64,000 nt of DNA. Source: Streptomyces capillispiralis. Its GTDB lineage: Bacteria; Actinomycetota; Actinomycetes; Streptomycetales; Streptomycetaceae. The notes under the pieces were generated by a model that was given only the letters and a program-made list of their open reading frames with translations, did no database searches and had not been told where the DNA came from. The translations under genes were made by a program, and so were the position numbers. The stretch lies in the NCBI RefSeq assembly GCF_007829875.1, contig NZ_VIWV01000001.1, positions 992,001-1,056,000 on the forward strand, given 5' to 3'. Of this stretch, positions 35,966 through 44,563 are shown in pieces. Numbering within the stretch: the first letter of the stretch is position 1; each line of letters opens with the position of its first letter.

Positions 35966-36051
35966 GCGGTCTCAGGCGCGCGACCGGACCGCCGTGTCCC
36001 GGGGCACCGCGGTCTCAGGCGCGCAGCCAGACCGCCGTGTCCCGGGGCAGC
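35966..36051. repeat. 43-base tandem duplication of the GH13 gene 3' end
   Basis: Two adjacent copies (35966-36008 and 36009-36051), each starting GCGGTCTCAGGCGCGC, differ at only a few bases. The right copy holds the last codons and stop of the GH13 gene. The left copy is an extra, untranslated duplicate with its own in-frame stop (reading VPRDTAVRSRA). It lies in the 88-base gap before the GH87 gene. Confidence 0.85.
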
Positions 36052-37601
36052 CGTCCGTCGGCGTCGAGCGGGCCGCTGGCGAGGAGGACCTCGGCGTGTC
36101 CGGGCAGCACGGCCGGGGTGGCGGCGAGGTTGACCAGGCAGTGCGCGCCCCCGTCCCGCACGAAGTGCAGGACGCCCTCGGGGGCGGGGAGCCAGGTGAG
36201 CGGGCCGTCACCGAACCCGGGGCGCAGACGGATCGCCCGGCGGTAGAGGGAGAGCATGGAGCCGGGATCGCCGAGCTGGCGGTCGACCGCGTAGTCCGCC
36301 CAGCCGTCGGGCTGCGGCAGCCAGGGCGTCTGCCGTGAGCCGAACCCGGCGTACGGCGCCTCGGCCTCCCAGGGCAGCGGCACCCGGCAGCCGTCGCGTC
36401 CCGGGTCGGTGCCGCCCGACCGGGCGTGCATCGGGTCCTGGATCAGCTCGCGCGCCAGCTCCACCTCGGGCAGGCCCAGTTCCTCCCCCTGGTAGAGGTA
36501 GACCGCGCCGGGCAGGGCCAGGGACAGCAGGGCGGCGGCACGCGCCCGGCGGGTGCCCAGGGCCAGGTCGGTGGGGGTGCCGAAGGCCTTGGTGGCGAAG
36601 TCGAAGCCGGTGTCGGCGCGGCCGTAACGGGTGACCGTGCGGGTGACGTCGTGGTTGCACAGCACCCAGGTGGCGGGGGCGCCGACCGGGGCGTGCTCGG
36701 CCAGGGTGTCGTCGATGGAGGTGCGCAGCCGGGCCGCGTCCCAGGGGCAGGTCATGAAGGAGAAGTTGAACGCGGTGTGCAGTTCGTCGGGGCGGAGGTA
36801 GCGGGCGAAGCGCTCGGAGTCGGGGAGCCAGACCTCGCCGACGAAGACGGCCCCGTACTCGTCGGCGACGGCCCGCCAGGAGCGGTAGATGTCGTGGAGT
36901 TCGTCGCGGTCGACGTAGGGGTGCGGGTCGCGGCCCTCGGTGAAGTCCGGCAGCCGGGGGTCCTTCGCCGGCAGCGCGGCGGAGTCGATGCGCACCCCCG
37001 CCACGCCCCGCTCGAACCAGAACCGCAGGATGTCCTCGTGCTCCTGGCGGACGGCGGGGTGCGCCCAGTTGAGGTCCGGCTGCTCCGGGGCGAACAGGTG
37101 GAGGTACCAGTCGCCGTCGTCCAGCCGGGTCCATGCGGGGCCGCCGAACTCCGACCGCCAGTCGTTCGGCGGGAGTTCGCCGTGTGCGCCGCGGCCCGGG
37201 CGGAAGTGGAACAGGTGGCGCTCGGGGCCGCCGGCGAGGGCGGCGCGGAACCAGGGGTGCTGGTCGGAGACGTGGTTCGGCACGATGTCGATGATCGTGC
37301 GCAGGCCCAGCTCGCGGGCCTCGGCGATCAGCTTCTCCGCCTCGGCGAGGGTGCCGAACGCCGGGTCGATCACCCGGTAGTCGGCGACGTCGTAGCCGCC
37401 GTCCTTCATCGGGGACAGGTACCAGGGGTTGAACCACAGCGCGTCCACGCCCAGTTCGGCGAGATGGTGCAGCTTGGCGCGGACGCCCGCGAGGTCTCCG
37501 GTGCCGTCGCCGTCACCGTCGGCGAAGCTGCGGACGTACACCTGGTAGATGACGGCGGAGCGCCACCAGTCGTCGCTGGGGGCGGGGGTGGGCTGTCCCA
37601 C
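36015..37601 (-). CDS. GH13 alpha-glucosidase (AglA-like)
   Basis: A 528-residue cytoplasmic alpha-amylase-superfamily enzyme. The catalytic nucleophile Asp206 (GVRIDSAA), acid/base Glu256 (FVGEVW) and Asp318 (LCNHDVTR) are present, with DIVPNH and YQVYVRSFADGDGDGTGDL earlier. No signal peptide is seen, so it hydrolyses imported alpha-linked oligosaccharides. GTG 37601 follows AAAGG. It is the gene after the two permeases in a same-strand cluster, in the usual order SBP, permease, permease, glucosidase. Its 3' end is tandemly duplicated. Confidence 0.92.
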   Translation of the reverse strand: MGQPTPAPSDDWWRSAVIYQVYVRSFADGDGDGTGDLAGVRAKLHHLAELGVDALWFNPWYLSPMKDGGYDVADYRVIDPAFGTLAEAEKLIAEARELGLRTIIDIVPNHVSDQHPWFRAALAGGPERHLFHFRPGRGAHGELPPNDWRSEFGGPAWTRLDDGDWYLHLFAPEQPDLNWAHPAVRQEHEDILRFWFERGVAGVRIDSAALPAKDPRLPDFTEGRDPHPYVDRDELHDIYRSWRAVADEYGAVFVGEVWLPDSERFARYLRPDELHTAFNFSFMTCPWDAARLRTSIDDTLAEHAPVGAPATWVLCNHDVTRTVTRYGRADTGFDFATKAFGTPTDLALGTRRARAAALLSLALPGAVYLYQGEELGLPEVELARELIQDPMHARSGGTDPGRDGCRVPLPWEAEAPYAGFGSRQTPWLPQPDGWADYAVDRQLGDPGSMLSLYRRAIRLRPGFGDGPLTWLPAPEGVLHFVRDGGAHCLVNLAATPAVLPGHAEVLLASGPLDADGRLPRDTAVWLRA

Positions 37602-37637
37602 GGTGCGTGCCTTTCTCTTCTGTGGAGGGTGCCGGTG

Positions 37638-38504
37638 TCAGCCCTTGGTGCTGCCCGCGCTGATTCCGGCGATGATGTGCCGCTGGAAGACGAGGAACAG
37701 CGCGACCATGGGGATGCTGGCGATCACCATCGCGGCGATGAGCACGGTCAGCTGGACGTTCTGCGACAACTGCACGAGGGCCACGCTGATCGGCTGCTTG
37801 CCGGTGTCGGAGAAGACCATCAGCGGCCACAGGAAGTCCTGCCACACCGCGACCAGCGCGAAGATCGACACCACGCCGAGCACCGGCCGCGACATGGGCA
37901 GCACGACGGACCACAGGGTGCGCAGCCTCCCCGCGCCGTCCATCTCGGCGGCCTCCAGCACGTCCCTGGGCAGCTGGTCGAAGAACCGCTTCAGCAGGTA
38001 GAGGTTGAAGGCGTTGGCGACGGCCGGCAGCCAGATGGCGAGCGGGTCGTTGAGCAGCCCGAGATCGGCCACCGTCAGGTACTTCGGTACGACGAGGGCC
38101 TGGGCCGGGACCATCAGGGTGGCGAGGATGCCGCCGAGGATCAGCTTGCCGAAGGCGGGCCGGAGCCTGGACAGGGCGTAGGCGGCGGCCGTGCAGAACA
38201 CCAGCTGGAACAGCCAGGCGCCGGCCGCCTGCACCACCGTGTTCCACAAGTGGGTGGGCAGCCGCATCAGCTCCCAGGCGTCGGTGTACCCGCTGGTGCT
38301 CCAGCTCTCCGGGACCAGGGTGGGCGGGGTGCGCGCCACCTCGTCCGGTGACTTCATCGCTCCGCTCGCCATCCAGTAGACGGGGAAGAGGAAGGCGAGC
38401 GCGAACAGCACGACGACGCCGGTGAACACCGTCCAGTAGACGGCCCTGCCGCGCGGGCGGGCCAGTACGGCCGGGGAGACGAGGGTGCGGGGGGTGCTGC
38501 TCAT
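37638..38504 (-). CDS. Carbohydrate ABC transporter permease (MalG-like)
   Basis: A 288-residue inner-membrane permease with six predicted helices and the EAA loop EAAEMDGAGRLRTLWSVVLP that contacts the ATPase. It pairs with the MalF-like permease encoded immediately upstream, whose stop overlaps this ATG (38504) by four bases. No ATP-binding subunit gene is in the cluster, so the shared MsiK-type ATPase of Streptomyces probably energises it. Confidence 0.92.
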   Translation of the reverse strand: MSSTPRTLVSPAVLARPRGRAVYWTVFTGVVVLFALAFLFPVYWMASGAMKSPDEVARTPPTLVPESWSTSGYTDAWELMRLPTHLWNTVVQAAGAWLFQLVFCTAAAYALSRLRPAFGKLILGGILATLMVPAQALVVPKYLTVADLGLLNDPLAIWLPAVANAFNLYLLKRFFDQLPRDVLEAAEMDGAGRLRTLWSVVLPMSRPVLGVVSIFALVAVWQDFLWPLMVFSDTGKQPISVALVQLSQNVQLTVLIAAMVIASIPMVALFLVFQRHIIAGISAGSTKG

Positions 38505-39454
38505 GCGGCCTCCTCTCCGGAGCGGGTCAGGCGGAGGTACCCGGCGGAGAACAGGCCGAGCAGGGCGAGGAGCATCACGCTCAGCGCGCAGGCACCGCCG
38601 AAGTCGTTGTAGAGGAAGGCGTACTTGTAGATCAGGTAGAGGACGGTGACCGTGGAGTTCTCCGGTCCGCCGCCGGTGATCACGAAGGGTTCGGTGAACA
38701 CCTGCATGGTGGCGATGATCTGGAGGAGCATCAGCATCAGGACGACGAACCTGGTCTGCGGGATCGTCACGTGGCGGACGCGCTGGATCAGGTTCGCCCC
38801 GTCGAGTTCGGCGGCCTCGTACAGCTCGCCGGGGACGGACTGCAGGGCGGCGAGGTAGATGAGGACGGTGCCGCCCATGTTGGCCCAGGTGGCGACGACG
38901 ACGAGGGACACCAGGGCGGTGTCGGCGCCGTTGGTCCAGTTGGACGTGGGCAGGTGGAGCAGGCGCAGGGCCTCGTTGGCGAGGCCGGCGCCCGGGTCGT
39001 AGAACCACTTCCACAGCAGGGCGCCGACCACCGGCGGGATCATCACCGGCAGGTAGACGACCACCCGGAAGAACGCCTTGGCGTGCCTCAGTTCGTTGAG
39101 GACGAGGGCCAGTACGAAGGGGACGGCGAAGCCGAGCAGCAGGGCGAGCAGGGTGAAGGTGAGCGTGTTGCGCCAGGCGGCGCCGAACTCGGGATCGTCC
39201 AGGACCCGGGTGAAGTTGGCGGTGCCGACCCATTCGGCCTCCGAGCCGGGCGTGTACTTCTGGAAGGCGATTACGACCGCGCGGAGCGCCGGGTACCAGG
39301 AGAACAGCGCGAAGCAGACGAGGCCGCCGGCGAGGAAGCCGTAGGCGCGCAGGTGGTCGGTGAGGCGGCGCCGTCCCCGGTCCCCTGCCGGGGACGGCGC
39401 CTTCACCGGGCGGACCGGCACGGTGCCGGCCGGCCGTTCGGCCGTCTTCGTCAC
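38501..39454 (-). CDS. Carbohydrate ABC transporter permease (MalF-like)
   Basis: A 317-residue permease with about six helices after a basic N-terminus and the EAA loop EAAELDGANLIQRVRHVTIP. GTG 39454 lies three bases after the binding-protein stop, so translation is tightly coupled. It forms the channel with the MalG-like subunit. The predicted substrate is an alpha-linked oligosaccharide because of the neighbouring GH13 and GH87 genes. Confidence 0.92.
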   Translation of the reverse strand: MTKTAERPAGTVPVRPVKAPSPAGDRGRRRLTDHLRAYGFLAGGLVCFALFSWYPALRAVVIAFQKYTPGSEAEWVGTANFTRVLDDPEFGAAWRNTLTFTLLALLLGFAVPFVLALVLNELRHAKAFFRVVVYLPVMIPPVVGALLWKWFYDPGAGLANEALRLLHLPTSNWTNGADTALVSLVVVATWANMGGTVLIYLAALQSVPGELYEAAELDGANLIQRVRHVTIPQTRFVVLMLMLLQIIATMQVFTEPFVITGGGPENSTVTVLYLIYKYAFLYNDFGGACALSVMLLALLGLFSAGYLRLTRSGEEAA

Positions 39455-39457
39455 CGG

Positions 39458-40801
39458 TCAGCCCCGCGCCAGGATGCCGTCGATCTTGCCGGAGGCGTCC
39501 TTCAGGAGCCGGTCGATGTCCGCGTCCTCCTTGGTGAGGACGGCGGAGACGACACCGTCGAGGACGGAGTAGAGCTGCTGGGCGTGGGGCGGCTCGATCT
39601 TCATCTCCAGCCGCTGGTTGCCGTCGAGGAAGGCCCGGTAGTTCTCCACCGGGACGTTGGCGTTGGCCTTCTTGACCTGCTGGTCCTTCTCGTCTGCGGC
39701 GCCGGTGAACAGGCGGGGCTCGGGCAGGCCCACCGGGGCGTCGTTCTTCTTCGCGCGGGCGTAGTCCCCGAGGAAGCCGTCCCCGGGGGTGAGGAACATG
39801 TGGTCGAGCCACTTCAGTCCGGCGCGGATCTGCTCGGGCGATGCCTTCTTGCCGAACATGTAGCCGTCGCCGCCGATGAGGGTGCCGTTGCCGCCGGGCA
39901 TCGGGGCGATGGCGATGTCCTGGTACTTCGCGCCCTTCTCCTTGACGAGGATCGGGATGTTGTCGGGGGCGGCGAGGTACATGCCGAGCCTGCCGGCGCC
40001 CATCATCTGCTGGACGTCGTTGATGACGAGCAGCTGCCTGCTGCCCATCGAATCGTCCTTCCACCGCATGTCGTGGAGGGTCTGGAGCACGGCACGGCCT
40101 TCGGGGGTGTCGACGGTGGCCTTCTTGCCGTCGGGGCTGACCACGTCGCCGCCCCGGGAGTACAGCTCGGCGGTGAAGTGCCAGCCGCCCTGGTTCTGCG
40201 CGCTGTAGTCGGCGTAGCCGACGGTGCCGTCGCCGAGGGCGGCGATCCTCTTGGCGGCGTCGCGGACCCCGGCCCAGGTGGTGGGCGGCCGGTCCGGGTC
40301 GAGGCCGGCCTTCTCGAAGAGTGCCCTGTTGTAGATCAGGCCCATCGAGTAGCCGGTGCGCGGGATGCCGTAGACCTTGCCGTCGACGGTGTAGATGTCC
40401 CGCAGTTGCCGCTGGATGGTGCCGTAACTCTTCAACTCCTTGACGTAGGGCGTGAGATCGGCCGCCTGGCCGATGTCGACGACGTGCCTCGCGTCGGTGA
40501 AGTAGGTGTAGAAGACGTCCTCCATCTGCCCGCCGGCCAGCTTGGCGTCGAAGGTCTTCGGGTCCTGGCAGGGGAACGCGTCGTGCGGGACGACGTCGAT
40601 GTCCGGGTTCTCCTTCTCGAAGGCGGCGACGTCCTCCTCGAAGAACCGGCGGTCGACCTCGGCGCTCTTGGGCGGCATGCAGTTGACCGTGATGCGGGTC
40701 GTGCCGCCCGCGGCCTCGTCGTCGTTCGACCCGCACGCGGTGAGCGTGAGCGCGCCGACGCCTAGCGCGACGAGGGTACGGCGGATCCCGTTGCTTCTCA
40801 T
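39458..40801 (-). CDS. Sugar-binding lipoprotein of the ABC importer
   Basis: A 447-residue extracellular solute-binding protein (MalE-like family 1). The lipobox LTLTAC places the lipidated cysteine at residue 23. Typical segments include FFEEDVAAFEKENPDIDVVP, VYGIPRTGYSMGLIYNRALFEKAG and a C-terminal DIDRLLKDASGKIDGIL. AAGGGG precedes ATG 40801. It is the first gene of the import operon. The 136-base upstream gap contains CGCAAGATG/GCGCAGATTTTG-like half sites similar to those before the LacI gene. Confidence 0.92.
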   Translation of the reverse strand: MRSNGIRRTLVALGVGALTLTACGSNDDEAAGGTTRITVNCMPPKSAEVDRRFFEEDVAAFEKENPDIDVVPHDAFPCQDPKTFDAKLAGGQMEDVFYTYFTDARHVVDIGQAADLTPYVKELKSYGTIQRQLRDIYTVDGKVYGIPRTGYSMGLIYNRALFEKAGLDPDRPPTTWAGVRDAAKRIAALGDGTVGYADYSAQNQGGWHFTAELYSRGGDVVSPDGKKATVDTPEGRAVLQTLHDMRWKDDSMGSRQLLVINDVQQMMGAGRLGMYLAAPDNIPILVKEKGAKYQDIAIAPMPGGNGTLIGGDGYMFGKKASPEQIRAGLKWLDHMFLTPGDGFLGDYARAKKNDAPVGLPEPRLFTGAADEKDQQVKKANANVPVENYRAFLDGNQRLEMKIEPPHAQQLYSVLDGVVSAVLTKEDADIDRLLKDASGKIDGILARG

Positions 40802-40937
40802 CGGTGGACCCCTTACGGGACAGGAGCGAGTGAACCCCTCGGAACAGGAGCGGTGGGCGGGGCACACTCAAGCACCGACGACATCGGTCCGCAAGATGTC
40901 GCGCAGATTTTGAAATTATTCGACAGCCACGTGGTCC

Positions 40938-41936
40938 TCAGGGGCGGGGAGCCTGCGCGGTCGACCCCCGCACCACCAGCTCGGGCTCGAACAGCAGCTC
41001 ATCGGGGGCCACCGCACTGCCGCTGATCTGCGCGTTCAGCAGCTCCACCACCGCCCTGCCCATGGCCTCGATGGGCTGCCGCACGGTGGTGAGGGGCGGC
41101 TCGGTGCAGTTCATCAGCGCCGAGTCGTCGTAGCCGACGACGGAGATCTGCCCGGGTACGTCGAGTCCCTTGCGGCGGGCGGCCCGTACGACGCCGAGGG
41201 CGAGGGGGTCGCTGGCGCAGAGGAAGCCGGTGACGCCCCGCTCGATCAGCCGGGAGGCGGCGGCGTGACCGCCCTCGATGGAGAACATGGCGCGGGCGAC
41301 GTGCTCCTCGGGCACCTCCCCCGCGACCGCGCGGGCGGCGGCCAGCTTGCGCGCCGAGGGCATGTGGTCGCCGGGACCGAGCACCAGCCCGATCCGCTCG
41401 TGCCCGAGCGAGGCCAGGTGCCGCCAGGCCTGCTCCACGGCCACGGCGTCGTCGCACGACACGGCCGGGAAACCGAGGTGCTCTATCGCCGCGTTGACGA
41501 GGACGACGGGGATGTTCCGCTCGGCGAGCCGGCGGTAGTGCTCGTGCGGCGCGTCGGCCTGGGCGTACAGGCCGCCGGCGAACACGACGCCGGACACCTG
41601 CTGCTGGAGCAGCAGGTCCACGTAGTCCGCCTCGGAGACGCCGCCCCGGGTCTGCGTGCACAGCACCGGCGTCAGCCCGAGCTGGGCCAGCGCGCCGCCG
41701 ATGACCTCGGCGAAGGCGGGGAAGATCGGGTTCTGCAGCTCGGGCAGGACCAGGCCGACCAGCCGGGCGCGCTCACCGCGCAGCTGGGTGGGCCGCTCGT
41801 AGCCGAGCACGTCCAGGGCCGAGAGCACCGCCTGCCGGGTGGCCTCGGAGACCCCCGGCTTGCCGTTGAGCACCCGGCTGACCGTGGCCTCGCTGACCCC
41901 GACCTTCTTCGCCACCACAGCAAGTCGTCGCGTCAT
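40938..41936 (-). CDS. LacI-family repressor of the alpha-glucan locus
   Basis: A 332-residue LacI regulator with HTH LAVVAKKVGVSEATVSRVLNG, hinge RPTQLRGERARLVG and effector domain (FLCASDPLALGVVRAARRKG, QISVVGYDDSALMNCTEPPLTTVRQP). It resembles MalR/AglR-type maltose and alpha-glucoside repressors. ATG 41936 is used; the 14 residues to 41978 would cover the operator. It lies upstream of the importer on the same strand and probably controls both. Confidence 0.9.
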   Translation of the reverse strand: MTRRLAVVAKKVGVSEATVSRVLNGKPGVSEATRQAVLSALDVLGYERPTQLRGERARLVGLVLPELQNPIFPAFAEVIGGALAQLGLTPVLCTQTRGGVSEADYVDLLLQQQVSGVVFAGGLYAQADAPHEHYRRLAERNIPVVLVNAAIEHLGFPAVSCDDAVAVEQAWRHLASLGHERIGLVLGPGDHMPSARKLAAARAVAGEVPEEHVARAMFSIEGGHAAASRLIERGVTGFLCASDPLALGVVRAARRKGLDVPGQISVVGYDDSALMNCTEPPLTTVRQPIEAMGRAVVELLNAQISGSAVAPDELLFEPELVVRGSTAQAPRP

Positions 41937-41958
41937 GGCCGCAAGAGTAGCGCAAGAT

Positions 41959-41975
41959 ACGCAAGCCGTTTGCGT
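41959..41975. promoter_or_regulatory. LacI-type operator upstream of the repressor gene
   Basis: ACGCAA-GCCGT-TTGCGT is an exact 6-base-arm palindrome 22 bases before the LacI start. Three CGCAAG half sites surround it (near 41951, 41960 and 41981). CTTGCG/CGCAAG repeats fit the Streptomyces MalR-type box. Autoregulation and control of the divergently reading GntR side are both possible. Confidence 0.6.
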
Positions 41976-41993
41976 CATCGCGCAAGAAACCTG

Positions 41994-42662
41994 TCATGGT
42001 GCTGCCCAGAGCCCCCGGACGTGCCCGAGGTGGCGGGTCATCACGGCGCGTACGGCCTCCGTGTCCCGGGCGAGCAGCGCGTCGAGTATCTCCAGGTGCT
42101 CCTCGGCCGACGCCTCCAGGCGCCCCTGCTCGACCAGCGTGGTCAGCCCGTACAGCCGTGCCCGCCGCCGCAGGTCCCGGACGACCTCCACCAGGTGCCC
42201 GTTGCCGGCGAGCGCCAGCAGCCCCAGGTGGAAGCGCTGGTCGGCCTCGATGTACGCGATCAGGTCGCCGTCCGCGGCGGCCGTGACGATCTCCTCGGCG
42301 ACCGGGCGCAGCGCCCGCAGCGCCACCGGGTCCGCGGTGAGGGCGAGTTGCGCCGTCGTCGGGATCTCGATCAGGGCACGGACGTGGGTGTACTCGTCGA
42401 GCTGCCGCTCGGAGACGGCGGTGACCCGGAACCCCTTGTTGGGCACGGTGTCGACCAGCCCTTCCTTGGCGAGGTCGAGCATGGCCTCGCGCACGGGGGT
42501 GGCGGAGACACCGAAGCGGGTGGCGAGCCCGGGGGCCGAGTACACCTCGCCCGGGCGCAGTTCCCCGGCGACCAGCGCGGCCCGCAGCGCGTCCGCGACC
42601 CGCTCGCGGTAGCTGGGCCTGCGGCCGCCGAGGGACCGCAGGGCGGGGCGGGGCGCGGTCAC
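41994..42662 (-). CDS. GntR-family regulator (FadR/VanR type) of the hydroxyproline operon
   Basis: A 222-residue regulator with a winged helix (YRERVADALRAALVAGELRPG, YSAPGLATRFGVSATPVREAMLDLAKEGLV) and an FCD all-helical effector domain (HVRALIEIPTTAQLAL, RFHLGLLALAGNGHL, EEHLEILDALLARD). GTG 42662 overlaps the epimerase stop by four bases. It is the last gene of the hydroxyproline operon, so it probably senses an intermediate and regulates the operon. Confidence 0.9.
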   Translation of the reverse strand: MTAPRPALRSLGGRRPSYRERVADALRAALVAGELRPGEVYSAPGLATRFGVSATPVREAMLDLAKEGLVDTVPNKGFRVTAVSERQLDEYTHVRALIEIPTTAQLALTADPVALRALRPVAEEIVTAAADGDLIAYIEADQRFHLGLLALAGNGHLVEVVRDLRRRARLYGLTTLVEQGRLEASAEEHLEILDALLARDTEAVRAVMTRHLGHVRGLWAAP

Positions 42663-43660
42663 AGGACGAACCCCGCCGGGAACGGGTCGCGCGGGTCCAG
42701 CAGGTACTGCGCGGTGCCGGTGATCCAGGCGCGCCCGGTGAAGCTGGGCAGCACGGCCGGGCGGCCCGCCACCTCGGTGGTGCCGAGCAGCCGGCCGGTG
42801 AACCGGGTGCCGATGAAGGACTCGTTCACGAACTCGGTGTGCAGCGGGAGTTCGCCGCGGGCGTGCAGCTGGGCCATGCGGGCGCTGGTGCCGGTGCCGC
42901 AGGGCGAGCGGTCGAACCAGCCGGGGTGGATCACCATGGCGTGCCGGGAGTGGCGGGCGGTGGCGTCGGGAGCGGTCACCTGCACATGGTGGCAGCCGCG
43001 GATGGACGGGTCCTCGGGGTGGACCGGTTCCTCCTCGGCGTTGATCGCCTCCATCAGCGCGAGACCGGCCGCGAGGATCTCCTCCTTGTGCGACCGGTCG
43101 TAGGGCAGCCCGAGCCGGTCCAGCGGCAGGACGGCGTAGAAGTTGCCGCCGAAGGCGAGGTCGTAGGTGACCGTCCGCCCGTCGGGCAGGGTGGCCGTCC
43201 GGTCGAGCCCGACGGCGAACGACGGGACGTTGCGCAGGGTCACGGCGGTGGCGGCGCCGTCCTCGACGGCGACCTCGGCGACGACCACCCCGGCGGGCGT
43301 GTCCAGGCGGATGGTGGTGACCGGTTCGACGACCTCCACCATGCCGGTCTCGACCAGCACCGTCGCGACACCGATCGTGCCGTGCCCGCACATGGGGAGG
43401 TAGCCGGAGACCTCGATGTAGACCACGCCCCAGTCGCAGTCGGGGCGGGTGGGCGGCTGGAGGATCGCGCCGCTCATCGCGGAGTGCCCGCGCGGCTCGT
43501 TCATCAGCAACCGCTTGACGTCGTCGCGGTGTTCGCGGAAGTACAGGCGGCGCTCGTTCATCGTCGCGCCCGGGATGGTGCCGATGCCGCCGGTGATCAC
43601 CCGGGTGGGCATGCCCTCGGTGTGCGAGTCGACGGCGTGCAGGACGAGTCTGCTGCGCAT
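42659..43660 (-). CDS. 4-hydroxyproline 2-epimerase (proline racemase family)
   Basis: A 333-residue enzyme that interconverts trans-4-hydroxy-L-proline and cis-4-hydroxy-D-proline. Both catalytic cysteines are present: Cys91 in MCGHGT and Cys254 in SPCGTGTSA, which argues for epimerase/racemase rather than the Thr-containing dehydratase. ATG 43660 lies 12 bases after the deaminase stop. The context (D-hydroxyproline dehydrogenase and HPC deaminase genes) fixes the substrate as hydroxyproline. Confidence 0.92.
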   Translation of the reverse strand: MRSRLVLHAVDSHTEGMPTRVITGGIGTIPGATMNERRLYFREHRDDVKRLLMNEPRGHSAMSGAILQPPTRPDCDWGVVYIEVSGYLPMCGHGTIGVATVLVETGMVEVVEPVTTIRLDTPAGVVVAEVAVEDGAATAVTLRNVPSFAVGLDRTATLPDGRTVTYDLAFGGNFYAVLPLDRLGLPYDRSHKEEILAAGLALMEAINAEEEPVHPEDPSIRGCHHVQVTAPDATARHSRHAMVIHPGWFDRSPCGTGTSARMAQLHARGELPLHTEFVNESFIGTRFTGRLLGTTEVAGRPAVLPSFTGRAWITGTAQYLLDPRDPFPAGFVL

Positions 43661-43672
43661 GACCGGCCTCCC

Positions 43673-44563
43673 CTACGCCAGTCCGGCCGCGACGGCCTGC
43701 TCGGTGGCCGCGCGGACGGCCGCCTCCTGGACGGGCTCCAGCGGCACCCGGGGCGGGCGGCAGGGGCCACCGTACCGGCCGGTGAGGTCCATGGACAGCT
43801 TGATCGCCTGGACGAACTCCACGCGTGAGTCCCAGCGCAGCAGCGGATGCAACTGCCGGTACAGCGGCAGCGCGGTGGTGAGGTCGCCGGCCACGGCGGC
43901 GCGGTAGAGCTCCACGCAGGAGCGGGGCAGCGCGTTCGGGTAGCCGGCCACCCAACCCTTGGCGCCGGCGACGGCGAGTTCCAGCAGCACGTCGTCGGCA
44001 CCGACCAACAGGTCCAGTTCGGGGGCGAGTTCGGCGATCCGGTAGGCGCGCCGGACGTCCCCGGAGAACTCCTTGACCGCCTGGACGTACCCCTCGCCGT
44101 GCAGCCGGGCGAGCAGCTCCGGCACCAGGTCGACCTTGGTGTCGATGGGGTTGTTGTAGGCGACGACCGGCAGTCCGGCGGCGGCGACCTCGGCGTAGTG
44201 GGCGAGGACGGAACGCTCGTCGGCGCGGTAGGCGTTGGGCGGCAGCAGCATCACCGCCCGGCAGCCCGCCTCGGCCGCCTGCTCGGCCCAGCGGCGGGCC
44301 TCGGCGGAACCGTAGGCGGCGACGCCGGGCATCACGCGCTCCCCGCCGATCGCGGCGACGGCCGTCTCGACGACCCTGGCGCGTTCCTCGGGGGTGAGCA
44401 CCTGGTACTCGCCGAGCGAGCCGTTCGGTACGACGCCGTCGCAGCCGTTCGCCACCAGCCAGGCGCAGTGCTCGGCGTAGCGGTCGTGGTCGACGGAGAG
44501 GTCGTCGTTCAGCGGGAGGGCGGTGGCGACGAGGACGCCGCGCCAGGGACGGTGGTCGGTCAT
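43673..44563 (-). CDS. DapA-family HPC deaminase (hydroxyproline pathway)
   Basis: A 296-residue TIM-barrel aldolase-type enzyme. The Schiff-base Lys164 (VKEFSGD) and Tyr136 (VVAYNNP) are in place, with GVVPNGSLGEY near residue 43. In hydroxyproline clusters this family deaminates 1-pyrroline-4-hydroxy-2-carboxylate to 2-oxoglutarate semialdehyde. ATG 44563 overlaps the previous stop by four bases. A lysine-biosynthesis DapA role is unlikely because of the operon. Confidence 0.88.
   Translation of the reverse strand: MTDHRPWRGVLVATALPLNDDLSVDHDRYAEHCAWLVANGCDGVVPNGSLGEYQVLTPEERARVVETAVAAIGGERVMPGVAAYGSAEARRWAEQAAEAGCRAVMLLPPNAYRADERSVLAHYAEVAAAGLPVVAYNNPIDTKVDLVPELLARLHGEGYVQAVKEFSGDVRRAYRIAELAPELDLLVGADDVLLELAVAGAKGWVAGYPNALPRSCVELYRAAVAGDLTTALPLYRQLHPLLRWDSRVEFVQAIKLSMDLTGRYGGPCRPPRVPLEPVQEAAVRAATEQAVAAGLA

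Noticed and set aside
37638..40871. 1077-residue continuous minus-strand frame
   Set aside because: Only its last 288 residues are a protein (MalG-like permease). The rest is out-of-frame reading of the other permease and the binding protein.
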